Source of the DNA: JASLBX01 sp036374175
GTDB lineage: Bacteria > Actinomycetota > Actinomycetes > Jiangellales > Jiangellaceae
DNA length: 48,848 nt
Assembly: GCA_036374175.1 (NCBI GenBank)
Contig: DASUUH010000043.1
Coordinates: 1-48,848 of the forward strand
Direction of reading: 5' to 3'
Both the position numbers and the translations under genes were made by a program. Under the pieces are notes generated by a model. That model worked only from the letters and a program-made list of their open reading frames with translations, did not search any database and was not told the DNA's origin. Positions 34,164 to 42,422 of the stretch are shown here, one piece after another (the first letter of the stretch is position 1; the number at the start of each line of letters is the position of its first letter).

Positions 34164-37040
34164 TCAGCTGCAGCCGGACGTCGAGCCGCAGCCTTCGCAG
34201 ACGTAGCAGCTGCCGGCTGGGCGCATCTTCGTGCCGCAGGTGACGCAAAGCGGCGCGTCGGCGCTGGTGCCCTGCATGATCTCCAGCAGCTCGGTGGACG
34301 TGTGCGCCTGCTCGGGAGCGTTCTTCGCCGATGCCTCGGGGACTTCGGGCGGCGCTTCACCTGCCGGTGCCGGCCGTGTGCTTTCGATCGGGGCCGACTG
34401 CCGGAAGGACTCGACGTCGATGTCGTCGTCCACCGGAGCGTACTCGCCGGTCTCGAGCTGCTGGGTGCGTTCGGCGGCGGTGTAGATGCCGAGCGCGGCC
34501 CGATCCTCGAAGGGCAGGTAGTCGAGCGCCAGCCGGCGGAAGATGTAATCGACGACGCTCTGCGCCATGCGCACGTCCGGGTCGTCGGTCATGCCCGACG
34601 GCTCGAACCGCATGTTGGTGAACTTCTGGACGTAGGTCTCCAGCGGCACTCCGTACTGCAGTGCAATGGAGATCGCGATCGAGAAGGCGTCCATGATGCC
34701 GGCCAGCGTGGAGCCCTGCTTGCCCAGCTTGAGGAAAACCTCGCCGAGCCCGTTGTCGGGATACGAGCCGGCCGTGATGTAACCCTCAGCCCCACCAACG
34801 GCGAACGACGTCGTACGGCTCGGGCGCGACTTGGGCAGCCGCTTACGAGTCGGCCGGTATTCGACCACGACCTCCTTGTCAGATTCCGCCGACGCCTTGT
34901 TGCCCCTGGCGTCCGACAGCGGCTGGCCGACCTTGCAGTTGTCGCGGTAGATCGCCAGTGCCTTGAGGCCGAGCTTCCAGCCCTGGAAGTAGATGTCCTC
35001 GATCTCGTCGACGGTGGCCGTCTCCTGCATGTTCACGGTCTTGCTGATCGCGCCGGACAGGAACGGCTGGATCGCGGCCATCATGTTGACGTGGCCCATC
35101 GGCTTGATGGCGCGCTTGCCCATCGCACAATCGAACACTTCGTAGTGTTCGGTGCGCAGGCCCGGCGCGTCGACCACGTGGCCGTGCTCGGAGATGTACT
35201 CGACGATCGCTTCGATCTGCTCGTCCTGGTACCCCATCTTGCGGAGTGCTCGGGGCACAGTCTGGTTGACGATCTGCATCGAGCCGCCGCCGACAAGCTT
35301 CTTGAACTTCACCAAGGCCAGGTCGGGCTCGACGCCGGTAGTGTCGCAGTCCATCATCAGCCCGATGGTGCCGGTCGGTGCCAGCAGGCTGGCCTGGGCG
35401 TTGCGCCACCCGTTGAGCTCGCCGATCTTGTTGCCCTCGGTCCAGACCTTGGTCGCAAGGTCGTGGATCGACCGGTCCATCTCGTCGAGCGGGCGCAGCT
35501 GGTCGTTGGCCGCGGCGTGCTTGCGCATGACCCTGGCGTGGGCCTTGGCGTTGCGGGCGAAGCCGTCGTACGGGCCGACAATGCCGGCCAGCTCGGCGGA
35601 CCGCTTATAGGCAGCGGCCGTCATCAGCGATGTGATCGCCGCCGCGACCGAACGCCCGCCCTCGGAGTCGTACCCGTGACCGGTCGCCATCAGCAGCGCG
35701 CCGAGGTTGGCGTAGCCGATGCCCAGCTGGCGGTAGGCCCGGGTCGTTTCGGTGATCGCCTCGGTCGGGAAGTCGGCGAAGCAGATCGAGATGTCCATCG
35801 CAGTGATGATCAACTCGACCGCCCGGCGGAACAGGTCGGCATCGAACGTGTCGTCGTCGCGCAAGAACTTCATCAGGTTCAGCGACGCCAGGTTGCACGA
35901 CGAGTTGTCCAGCGACATGTACTCACTACAAGGATTACTCGCTGTAATGCGCCCCGTCTCAGGGTTGGTGTGCCAGTCGTTGATGGTGTCGTCGTACTGG
36001 ATGCCCGGGTCGGCGCACTCCCACGCCGCCTTGGCCATCTTGCGGAACAGCGCCTTGGCGTCGATCTCCTCGATGACCTCGCCGGTCAGCCGGGCCCGCA
36101 GGCCGAACTTCTCGCCCTTCTCGACCGCCCGCATGAACTCGTCAGAGACACGGACCGAGTTGTTGGCGTTCTGGTACTGCGCCGAGACGATGTCGCGGCC
36201 GCCGAGGTCCATGTCGAACCCGGCGTCGCGCAACGCGCGGATCTTGTCCTCCTCGCGGGCCTTGGTCTCGATGAACTCCTCGACATCTGGGTGGTCGACG
36301 TCGAGCACGACCATCTTGGCGGCCCGGCGGGTGGCACCACCGGACTTGATCGTTCCGGCGGACGCGTCGGCGCCCCGCATGAAGCTCACCGGCCCGGACG
36401 CGGTACCGCCCGAGGACAGCAGCTCTTTGCTGGACCGGATTCGGGAAAGGTTCAAGCCGGCACCGGATCCACCTTTGAAGATCATGCCTTCTTCGCGGTA
36501 CCAGTTCAGGATCGACTCCATGGAGTCGTCGACCGAGAGGATGAAGCACGCCGACACCTGCTGCGGCGACGGCGTTCCGACGTTGAACCAGACCGGCGAG
36601 TTGAACGAGAAGACCTGGTGAATGAGCATCCAGGTGAGCTCGTGCTCGAAGATCTCTGCGTCGCGCGGGCTGGCGAAGTAGCCGTACTCCTCGCCGGCCT
36701 TCCGGTAGGTCTTGACGACCCGGTCGACGAGCTGCTTGAGGCTCCACTCGCGGACATCGGTGCCCAGCGCGCCCCGGAAGTACTTGCTGGTGACGATCGT
36801 CGAGGCGTTGACCGACCAGAAGTCCGGAAACTCGACACCGCGTTGTTCGAACACGGTCTCGCCGGTCTTCCAGTTCTGCTGGACGACGTCGCGGCGCTCC
36901 CACGTCACCTCGTCGTAGGGATGCACACCCTCGGTGGTGAAGATGCGTTCGATCGTCAGCCCGGGCGCGGCGCCGTTGGCCTTGGATCCGGATGCCTTAC
37001 CCGAACCTCGACGACCTGGGCCGCTCACCGTTTCGGTCAT
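34164..37040 (-). CDS. nrdJ: Vitamin B12-dependent (class II) ribonucleotide reductase NrdJ
   Basis: 958 residues. Catalytic-barrel motifs: SACFILSVDDSMESIL, FKGGSGAGLNLSRIRSS, ASNPCSEYMSLDNSSCNLASLNL with the active-site Cys and Glu, and LAPTGTIGLMMDCDTTGVEPDL. The C terminus carries a Cys-rich tail, CVTCGTKMRPAGSCYVCEGCGSTSGCS-type, that can shuttle reducing equivalents or bind zinc. It reduces ribonucleotides using adenosylcobalamin. ATG at 37040 follows GGAGGAG by 5 nt. The 79-nt gap from nrdR suggests an nrdR-nrdJ operon. I saw no cobalamin riboswitch. Confidence 0.97.
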   Translation of the reverse strand: MTETVSGPGRRGSGKASGSKANGAAPGLTIERIFTTEGVHPYDEVTWERRDVVQQNWKTGETVFEQRGVEFPDFWSVNASTIVTSKYFRGALGTDVREWSLKQLVDRVVKTYRKAGEEYGYFASPRDAEIFEHELTWMLIHQVFSFNSPVWFNVGTPSPQQVSACFILSVDDSMESILNWYREEGMIFKGGSGAGLNLSRIRSSKELLSSGGTASGPVSFMRGADASAGTIKSGGATRRAAKMVVLDVDHPDVEEFIETKAREEDKIRALRDAGFDMDLGGRDIVSAQYQNANNSVRVSDEFMRAVEKGEKFGLRARLTGEVIEEIDAKALFRKMAKAAWECADPGIQYDDTINDWHTNPETGRITASNPCSEYMSLDNSSCNLASLNLMKFLRDDDTFDADLFRRAVELIITAMDISICFADFPTEAITETTRAYRQLGIGYANLGALLMATGHGYDSEGGRSVAAAITSLMTAAAYKRSAELAGIVGPYDGFARNAKAHARVMRKHAAANDQLRPLDEMDRSIHDLATKVWTEGNKIGELNGWRNAQASLLAPTGTIGLMMDCDTTGVEPDLALVKFKKLVGGGSMQIVNQTVPRALRKMGYQDEQIEAIVEYISEHGHVVDAPGLRTEHYEVFDCAMGKRAIKPMGHVNMMAAIQPFLSGAISKTVNMQETATVDEIEDIYFQGWKLGLKALAIYRDNCKVGQPLSDARGNKASAESDKEVVVEYRPTRKRLPKSRPSRTTSFAVGGAEGYITAGSYPDNGLGEVFLKLGKQGSTLAGIMDAFSIAISIALQYGVPLETYVQKFTNMRFEPSGMTDDPDVRMAQSVVDYIFRRLALDYLPFEDRAALGIYTAAERTQQLETGEYAPVDDDIDVESFRQSAPIESTRPAPAGEAPPEVPEASAKNAPEQAHTSTELLEIMQGTSADAPLCVTCGTKMRPAGSCYVCEGCGSTSGCS

Positions 37041-37119
37041 TTCTGCTCCTCCGTCTCCCCCGTCCGAGCCCTGCCTCGGAACGTGTAGTTGTCACGTGTC
37101 GTTGCCGTCACCGGCCGCC

Positions 37120-37623
37120 CTAGCGCCTGCTGCGGTCCGACTCCTGCACCTGGCGGACCGGCTCTGGCACGGTTTCGCCCCGCTCGGCGCGAAGCATGGC
37201 GATCTCGGCTTCGAAGTCGGCCAGGCTGGCGAAGTCGCGGTACACGCTCGCGAACCGCAGGTACGCCACTTCGTCGAGAGCGCGCAACGGCCCGAGGATT
37301 GCCAACCCGACCTCGCGGCTGGGCACCTCGGCCGAGCCGGTGGCCCGGATCTGCTCCTCGACCTGCTGGGCCAGCCGAGCCAGCGCATCCTCACTGACAC
37401 CGCGCCCTTGGCACGCCCGCCGCACACCCGCGATGATCTTTTCGCGGCTGAACGGTTCTGTGACGCCGCATCGCTTCACCACGGCGAGCGTGACCTGCTC
37501 GACTGTGGTGAACCGCCGGTCGCAGTTGGGACACTGCCGGCGCCGGCGGATCGCTGCACCGTCGTCCGCGGTTCGGCTGTCGACGACCCGGCTGTCCGGG
37601 TGCCGACAGAACGGACAATGCAT
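37120..37623 (-). CDS. nrdR: Transcriptional repressor NrdR
   Basis: 167 residues, the standard size. N-terminal zinc ribbon (MHCPFCRHPDSRVVDSR... CPNCDRRFTT: two CXXC pairs) and an ATP-cone domain (about 47-135) that senses dATP/ATP. NrdR represses ribonucleotide reductase genes through NrdR boxes, present upstream here. ATG at 37623 chosen because it begins at the zinc ribbon and has AGGTGAGG just before it. Pairing with nrdJ is the usual actinobacterial arrangement. Confidence 0.96.
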   Translation of the reverse strand: MHCPFCRHPDSRVVDSRTADDGAAIRRRRQCPNCDRRFTTVEQVTLAVVKRCGVTEPFSREKIIAGVRRACQGRGVSEDALARLAQQVEEQIRATGSAEVPSREVGLAILGPLRALDEVAYLRFASVYRDFASLADFEAEIAMLRAERGETVPEPVRQVQESDRSRR

Positions 37624-37733
37624 GACCTCACCTTTCCCGTGAGCCGTCCAATGACCGCCGGAAAGTGGACCCTGAGCGGTGCTGCCGAGTGGAAAACCTG
37701 TGCATCGCCTGGGGAGAACTTGTGGGCGGTCGA

Positions 37734-37778
37734 CCACAACCTGTGGATGACTTACATCTATGTAACTACTATATATAG
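37734..37778 (-). promoter_or_regulatory. NrdR-box-like palindromes upstream of nrdR-nrdJ
   Basis: Three palindromes lie upstream of nrdR: CTATATATAG (37769-37778), fitting the core of the NrdR-box consensus; TTACATCTATGTAA (37752-37765); and CCACAACCTGTGG (37734-37746). The outer two are about 33 bp apart, near the usual 31-32 bp separation of paired NrdR boxes. The AT-rich core may also hold the -10. The palindrome at 37734 is a poor match on its own. Confidence 0.55.
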
Positions 37779-37894
37779 GGGTACCGTACGACTCTGACAC
37801 TGCGACCGCAACCATCTTCGCGGTGTGTTCCAAACCGGCTTCGTCGTCGCAGGTCACGGCTTCACAACTGACGGCTTCGGGTGTGTCGCCGTGT

Positions 37895-38464
37895 TCAGTC
37901 GCCCGCGACGGGCACCACGAGCACGTCGCCAGGTTGGAGGTCGCTGGCCGATTGGAGGCCGTTCAACTCCATTATCTGGTCGACGGTGACCCGCGGGTCG
38001 GCCTCAGGTGCGACGCCGCCGGCGACGCGCCACAACGTGTCGCCGGATCTGATGGTCACCGTTGTCGTCTCGGCCGGCACCGGCAACTCGGCCGGCCGGC
38101 TCACCATGAAGATGATCGCGGCCGCGAAGACCAGCCAGATGATCCCCACCACAACCCTGCCGCGGCGGGTGAGGCGCGAGCCGTGGATATCGGGTTCAAA
38201 GGAGCGTTCACATGCCACAGCACGGGGCGGCCCCGTCACTCCGCGGCGGTGTCGTGGTCGCACCCGCGGTTTCTCGGTGCCGTTCGGCCCCCTTACCCGG
38301 CGCACCCTGGGCCGGGCTTCGGTGACGAACGGAACCTCTGCGACCGACCTCACCAGTCGGGCGGACACGGGCATACCGGCGTGCGGCCGCTCTGTCTCGC
38401 GCCCCGGCCACGACCCTGTCCGGCCATCGGTCTCCGCCGCCGGAGCGATCGTCACGGTCGTCAT
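37895..38464 (-). CDS. LysM-domain membrane protein, SOS division-inhibitor candidate (YneA/DivS/ChiZ type)
   Basis: 189 residues. A basic cytoplasmic N terminus, a membrane segment (about 104-121, VVVGIIWLVFAAAIIFMV) and a LysM domain (136-185, GDTLWRVAGG, IMELNGLQSASDLQPGDVL). LysM proteins divergent from lexA act as SOS-induced division inhibitors in Bacillus (YneA), corynebacteria (DivS) and mycobacteria (Rv2719c/ChiZ). I infer the same here from architecture and location. ATG at 38464 follows GGAGG by 5 nt. An SOS-box-like site lies at 38554-38569. Confidence 0.78.
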   Translation of the reverse strand: MTTVTIAPAAETDGRTGSWPGRETERPHAGMPVSARLVRSVAEVPFVTEARPRVRRVRGPNGTEKPRVRPRHRRGVTGPPRAVACERSFEPDIHGSRLTRRGRVVVGIIWLVFAAAIIFMVSRPAELPVPAETTTVTIRSGDTLWRVAGGVAPEADPRVTVDQIMELNGLQSASDLQPGDVLVVPVAGD

Positions 38465-38553
38465 CTCGGCCTCCGTACCATCGTCGAAACCACCGGCCCC
38501 GTGCGCTCGGCCGGGGCCGCCACCGGTGCCTCGGCCTAGTACAGCCGTTCGAA

Positions 38554-38569
38554 CCGAACCCATGTACGA
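38554..38569 (-). promoter_or_regulatory. SOS box upstream of the LysM gene
   Basis: CCGAAC-CCAT-GTACGA matches the actinobacterial LexA site TCGAAC-N4-GTTCGA with one mismatch in each half. It lies about 90 nt upstream of the LysM gene, next to a -10-like TACTAG on the minus strand (38536-38541). Confidence 0.65.
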
Positions 38570-38605
38570 GTTATACACCCCGGCACTGACAGAGTCGACA
38601 CGCCA

Positions 38606-38621
38606 TCGAACAGATGTTTTG
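38606..38621 (+). promoter_or_regulatory. SOS box upstream of lexA
   Basis: TCGAAC-AGAT-GTTTTG: the first half is exact and the second half matches in 3 of 6 bases to the LexA consensus. It overlaps the -35 TTGATC of the candidate lexA promoter, consistent with autorepression. Weaker than the site at 38554. Confidence 0.5.
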
Positions 38622-38647
38622 ATCGTGTCGCTGATTCGCGCTAGCCT
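38619..38647 (+). promoter_or_regulatory. Candidate lexA promoter
   Basis: TTGATC (38619-38624) and TAGCCT (38642-38647) are separated by exactly 17 nt, 58 nt upstream of the lexA start. The overlap with an SOS-box half-site supports it. Confidence 0.5.
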
Positions 38648-38704
38648 GCGGACAGCAGGGCCGTTCGGACCTAGCCAGCGGCCAGTAGACGAAGGAGGCA
38701 TCCC

Positions 38705-39451
38705 GTGGGCAGCCAGCGCGACGACACGTCCGGCATGGCGACTCCGCCCGAGCACGGCGCTTCGCCGAGCGAGGAGGGCGGCACCGTTCACGAGTTTCCT
38801 GACCCTGAGGGCAGCCGCCGGCTCACTCCGCGCCAGCAGCGCGTCCTCGATGCCATCCGCAAGTCGGTTGCACAGCGGGGTTATCCCCCCAGCATGCGCG
38901 AGATCGGCCACGTAGCCGGCCTGTCCAGCCCGTCCAGCGTCTCCCACCAGCTCAACGTGCTCGAGAAGAAGGGATACATCCGGCGCGACCTCAATCGCCC
39001 GCGGGCCCTCGAAGTCCTCGGCGTCAGTCCGGACGAGATTGGCATCGACGTGAGCGGCAGTGGCGATGAGCGCCCCGAGCCGTCGTACGTACCTGTGGTC
39101 GGGCGTATCGCCGCCGGTGGTCCGATTCTCGCCGAGCAAGCGGTGGAGGAGATCTTCCCACTCCCCCGCCAGCTCGTCGGCGAAGGAACGTTGTTCATGC
39201 TGCGGGTCGCCGGTGACTCCATGATCGACGCGGCTATCTGCGACGGCGACTGGGTGGTCGTCCGGCAGCAGCCGGTTGCCGAAAACGGCGAAATCGTCGC
39301 CGCCATGATCGATGGCGAGGCGACTGTCAAGACCTACAAGCGCGCCGACGGCAAGGTCTGGCTGCTGCCCCAGAACCCTGCGTACGATCCGATTCCCGGC
39401 GAGCAGGCGACCATTCTCGGCCGGGTCGTCACGGTCATGCGCCGAGTTTGA
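38705..39451 (+). CDS. lexA: SOS repressor LexA
   Basis: 248 residues. Winged-helix DNA-binding domain (about 38-102, LTPRQQRVLDAIRKSV, SSPSSVSHQL), then a peptidase S24 domain. The autocleavage bond is A137-G138 in GRIAAGGPI, with Ser172 in GDSM and Lys209 in ATVKTYK as the catalytic dyad. RecA-DNA filaments trigger cleavage and derepress the regulon. GTG at 38705 follows GGAGG by 6 nt. It is divergent from the LysM gene, and its 3' end overlaps the convergent dinG gene by 17 nt. Confidence 0.97.
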   Translation: MGSQRDDTSGMATPPEHGASPSEEGGTVHEFPDPEGSRRLTPRQQRVLDAIRKSVAQRGYPPSMREIGHVAGLSSPSSVSHQLNVLEKKGYIRRDLNRPRALEVLGVSPDEIGIDVSGSGDERPEPSYVPVVGRIAAGGPILAEQAVEEIFPLPRQLVGEGTLFMLRVAGDSMIDAAICDGDWVVVRQQPVAENGEIVAAMIDGEATVKTYKRADGKVWLLPQNPAYDPIPGEQATILGRVVTVMRRV

Positions 39452-41459
39452 GTTGCTCCCCGGTTTGTTCCCGGTTCGCCGCCAGCCGGCGCAGGGCGTC
39501 CATTACCACCGCGTGGTCGGTGGTGAACCACATAGGAGGTAGTGAGGCGCGCAGGTAGCTGCCGTAGCGGGCGCGCACCAAGCGGGGGTCCAGGACGGCC
39601 ACCACGCCGCGGTCGCTCGCACGCCGCACCAACCGGCCCGCCCCCTGGGCAAGGAGCAGTGCGGCATGGGTTGCGGCGACGGTCATGAAGCCGTTGCCGC
39701 CCGCACGCTCGACAGCGCGCTGACGCGCCGACGCGAGCGGGTCGTCCGGCCGCGGGAAAGGGAGCTTCTCGATCACTACCAGCTGGCACGCCTCGCCCGG
39801 AACGTCGACGCCCTGCCACAACGACAACGTCCCGAACAGGCACGAATTCTCGTCTTCGGTGAACTTACGCACGAGTGTCGGCACGATGTCCTCGCCCTGA
39901 CACAGCACCGTGATTCCGCTCAGCCGACCCCTGAGCGCGTCGGCCGCCTCGATGGCGGCGCGGCGCGACGAGAACAGGCCCAGTGTGCGGCCGCCGGCGG
40001 CGGCGACCAAGTCCGCCAGCGTGTCCACCGCTTCGGGCCGCAGGCCGTCCCGTCCCGGCGGCGGAAGGTGCTTCGCGACGTACAAGATGGCCTGCTTGCC
40101 GTAGTCGAACGGCGAACCGACATTAAGCCCCCGCCACCCTGGTGCGCCGTCGCCGAGCAGGCCGAACGAGCGCGCGGCCGGATCGAAGGATCCACCGAGC
40201 TCCAATGTGGCCGATGTCGCTATCACCGTCGCATCGCCGAACAACCGCTCGCGGAGCAGCCCGGCCACCGACAGCGGCGCAACCTTCAGCACCCTGCCGC
40301 CACGCTCGCGCTCCTCGACCCACACGACGTCGTGTTCGCTGCCTGCCGCGAGCCGTTCGGTCGTGGCGAACAGCTCGTCCACCATCGCCAGCGCAGTGCG
40401 GCGTCCAGACTCCGATTCCGGCGCCCGGTCCTGCTTAGCGGTCGCCTTGAATCCGGACTGGACGGCGCGGGCGGCATCCCGGACGTCCACAATCGCGGCC
40501 AGCAGCACCGCCGGAAGCGGCGGGTCGAGCCGCCCGGGACCGGCTTCGGTCAGTGTCCGCCGCAGCGGCTCGGCGGCGTCTTCCAGTTCGGCGGCGTCAC
40601 CGTCATCGACGTACGACCGCACCCGCTTGCCGGTGCGTTCGACGACGCCCGGCCACAACTCGGCCGTCGCCACGCCGGTCACTCGTGACACCAACTCGTG
40701 CGCCTCGTCCACGATCACGACGTCGTGCTCCGGCAGAACCGGCACCCCTTCGAGCGCATTGATCGCAAGCAGCGCGTGGTTCGTCACCACGATGTCGGCT
40801 GCCGCGGCGTGTGCTCTCGCCCGCTCAGCGAAACACTCCGCCCCGTACGGGCACTTCTGTGCACCGAGGCACTCCCGCGCGCTGACTGAAACCTGAGCCC
40901 AGGCCCGGTCGTTCACCCCGGGGTCCAGCCGGTCCCGGTCTCCAGAGCCGCTACTCGTGGCTTGCGCCTCCGCCCACTCCCGGGCGCGCAACACCTCCAG
41001 GCCGAGTGCACCGGGCGCGGCATCGGTGACCGGCACGAGTGCCCCGTCATCGTCCGGGACGCCGTCACGCACGCGGTGCAGGCACGCGTAGTTGGCACGG
41101 CCCTTCAACGTGGCCGACCGCGGCGTTCGGCCCAACACCGGCGTGACCGCCTCGGCCAGCAGTGGCAGGTCGCGGTCGACCAGCTGGGCCTGTAGGGCCA
41201 GCGTCGCGGTGGCGACGACGACCGGCCCGTCGGTCGCCGTGGCCCGCACCACCGCAGGCACCAGGTAGGCCAGCGACTTGCCGGTGCCAGTGCCGGCCTG
41301 CACCAGCAGGTGCTCTCGCGACTCGATGGCAGTCGCCACTGCCTCGGCCATCGTCACCTGTCCGGGGCGCTCGTCGCCGTCTAACGCATCGACTGCACGG
41401 GACAGCAGCGCCCGGACCTGCCGATGCTCGGGTGTGTCTTGGCGCTGACCGTCCACCAC
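39435..41459 (-). CDS. dinG: DinG/YoaA-family ATP-dependent DNA helicase
   Basis: 674 residues. Superfamily 2 XPD-like helicase: Walker A GTGTGKS (56-62), DEAH box in VVIVDEAHEL, cysteines in NYACLHRV and CLGAQKCPYGAECF that could hold a 4Fe-4S cluster, and the C-terminal LFGTLSLWQGVDVPGE and GRLVRRASDRGV motifs. It likely unwinds damaged or structured DNA in a 5'-3' direction; role is inferred. GTG at 41459 (a second GTG is next to it). I see no SOS box before it. Its 3' end overlaps lexA. Confidence 0.88.
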   Translation of the reverse strand: MVDGQRQDTPEHRQVRALLSRAVDALDGDERPGQVTMAEAVATAIESREHLLVQAGTGTGKSLAYLVPAVVRATATDGPVVVATATLALQAQLVDRDLPLLAEAVTPVLGRTPRSATLKGRANYACLHRVRDGVPDDDGALVPVTDAAPGALGLEVLRAREWAEAQATSSGSGDRDRLDPGVNDRAWAQVSVSARECLGAQKCPYGAECFAERARAHAAAADIVVTNHALLAINALEGVPVLPEHDVVIVDEAHELVSRVTGVATAELWPGVVERTGKRVRSYVDDGDAAELEDAAEPLRRTLTEAGPGRLDPPLPAVLLAAIVDVRDAARAVQSGFKATAKQDRAPESESGRRTALAMVDELFATTERLAAGSEHDVVWVEERERGGRVLKVAPLSVAGLLRERLFGDATVIATSATLELGGSFDPAARSFGLLGDGAPGWRGLNVGSPFDYGKQAILYVAKHLPPPGRDGLRPEAVDTLADLVAAAGGRTLGLFSSRRAAIEAADALRGRLSGITVLCQGEDIVPTLVRKFTEDENSCLFGTLSLWQGVDVPGEACQLVVIEKLPFPRPDDPLASARQRAVERAGGNGFMTVAATHAALLLAQGAGRLVRRASDRGVVAVLDPRLVRARYGSYLRASLPPMWFTTDHAVVMDALRRLAANREQTGEQLKLGA

Positions 41460-41532
41460 GGCAGGCTATCTAGCCCGGCATGGACAGCGCGAGACACATC
41501 CACAGACGCGACACTGTCTAACATCGACAGGA

Positions 41533-42342
41533 ATGGAAGCGATCGAGCGCCAAACGATCAGACTTCACAACGGCCGCCGGCTCGGCTACGCGGAGTGGGG
41601 CGATCAGAGCGGCTATCCGCTCATCTACTGCCACGGCTGGCCCAGTGCCCGGTTGGAGGGGCGACTCGCCCATCAGGCAGGTGTCGCCACCGCGGTGCGG
41701 GTGATCTGTCCCGACCGCCCTGGCATCGGCCTGTCGGATTACCAGTTTCGACGCACGTTGACCGACTGGCCGGACGACGTCGCGGAACTTGCCGACGCGT
41801 TGGGACTGGCACGGTTCTCGGTCCTTGGACCTTCTGGTGGTGCACCCTACGCGGCCGCCTGCGCGTGGAAACTGCGGCACCGCCTCACCGCCGTCGGACT
41901 GGTCGCCGGCATCGGGCCGATCGATGCCCCCGGTTCCACCGTGGGCATGAGCGGGACGAACTGGTGGTTGTTCCGGGTAGCGGGTCGCCTCCCATTGGCA
42001 CCTACCGCTGTGATGAGCCTGGCCGCGGCCCGCGCTCGGCGACCCGAACGACTGCTGAGGAGCGCCACGGTTGCGGACGTGGATCGACCGCACTGGAACC
42101 ATATGAGGCAGATACTCGAACCGACTATCGCGGAGGCGTTTCGCCGGGGCGGCAAGGGCCAGGCCCGTGAGCTGCGGTTGCTGACCCGGCCGTGGGGATT
42201 TCGGCTCGAGGACATTCGTGTGCCCGTTCGGCTCTGGCACGGCGAACGCGACCCCAACTCACCTACTTTCCGAACGAGGGTCACTTGTTCTTCGTCGGCG
42301 AGCGGCTGGCGGAGATCCTGCGCGCCCTCCGCCCGTGAATAG
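41533..42342 (+). pseudogene. Alpha/beta hydrolase broken by a C-terminal deletion/frameshift
   Basis: The first 240 codons encode a normal alpha/beta hydrolase: HGWP oxyanion loop, nucleophile elbow GPSGGAPYA, and acid motif GERDPN at codons 237-242. The frame then reads an Arg/Ser-rich tail of about 28 residues without homology. In another frame, from 42258 to 42338, the sequence reads LTYFPNEGHLFFVGERLAEI plus LRALRP and stop, the expected C-terminal His region. The Asp-His spacing is about 11 codons rather than about 29, so roughly 50-60 nt are missing. The start and body look intact, so the loss seems recent; a working protein with an altered C terminus is unlikely because the catalytic His is lost. 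Confidence 0.8.
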
Positions 42343-42422
42343 GCGCACCAGCGAACCGTGTTCGCAGCAAGCGCAGCAGAGCACTGGACACTGGTCAGGC
42401 CTCTCGTGATGGAATCGACTCC

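Noticed and set aside
34047..37088. Long plus-strand open frame opposite nrdJ
   Set aside because: Repetitive Arg/Gly/Leu composition from codon-shadow of nrdJ; no homology to any family.
37041..37894. Cobalamin riboswitch for the B12-dependent reductase
   Set aside because: No B12-box-like sequence seen; NrdR-box palindromes explain the regulation better.
41460..41532. SOS box upstream of dinG
   Set aside because: No sequence close to TCGAAC-N4-GTTCGA in the 73-nt gap.
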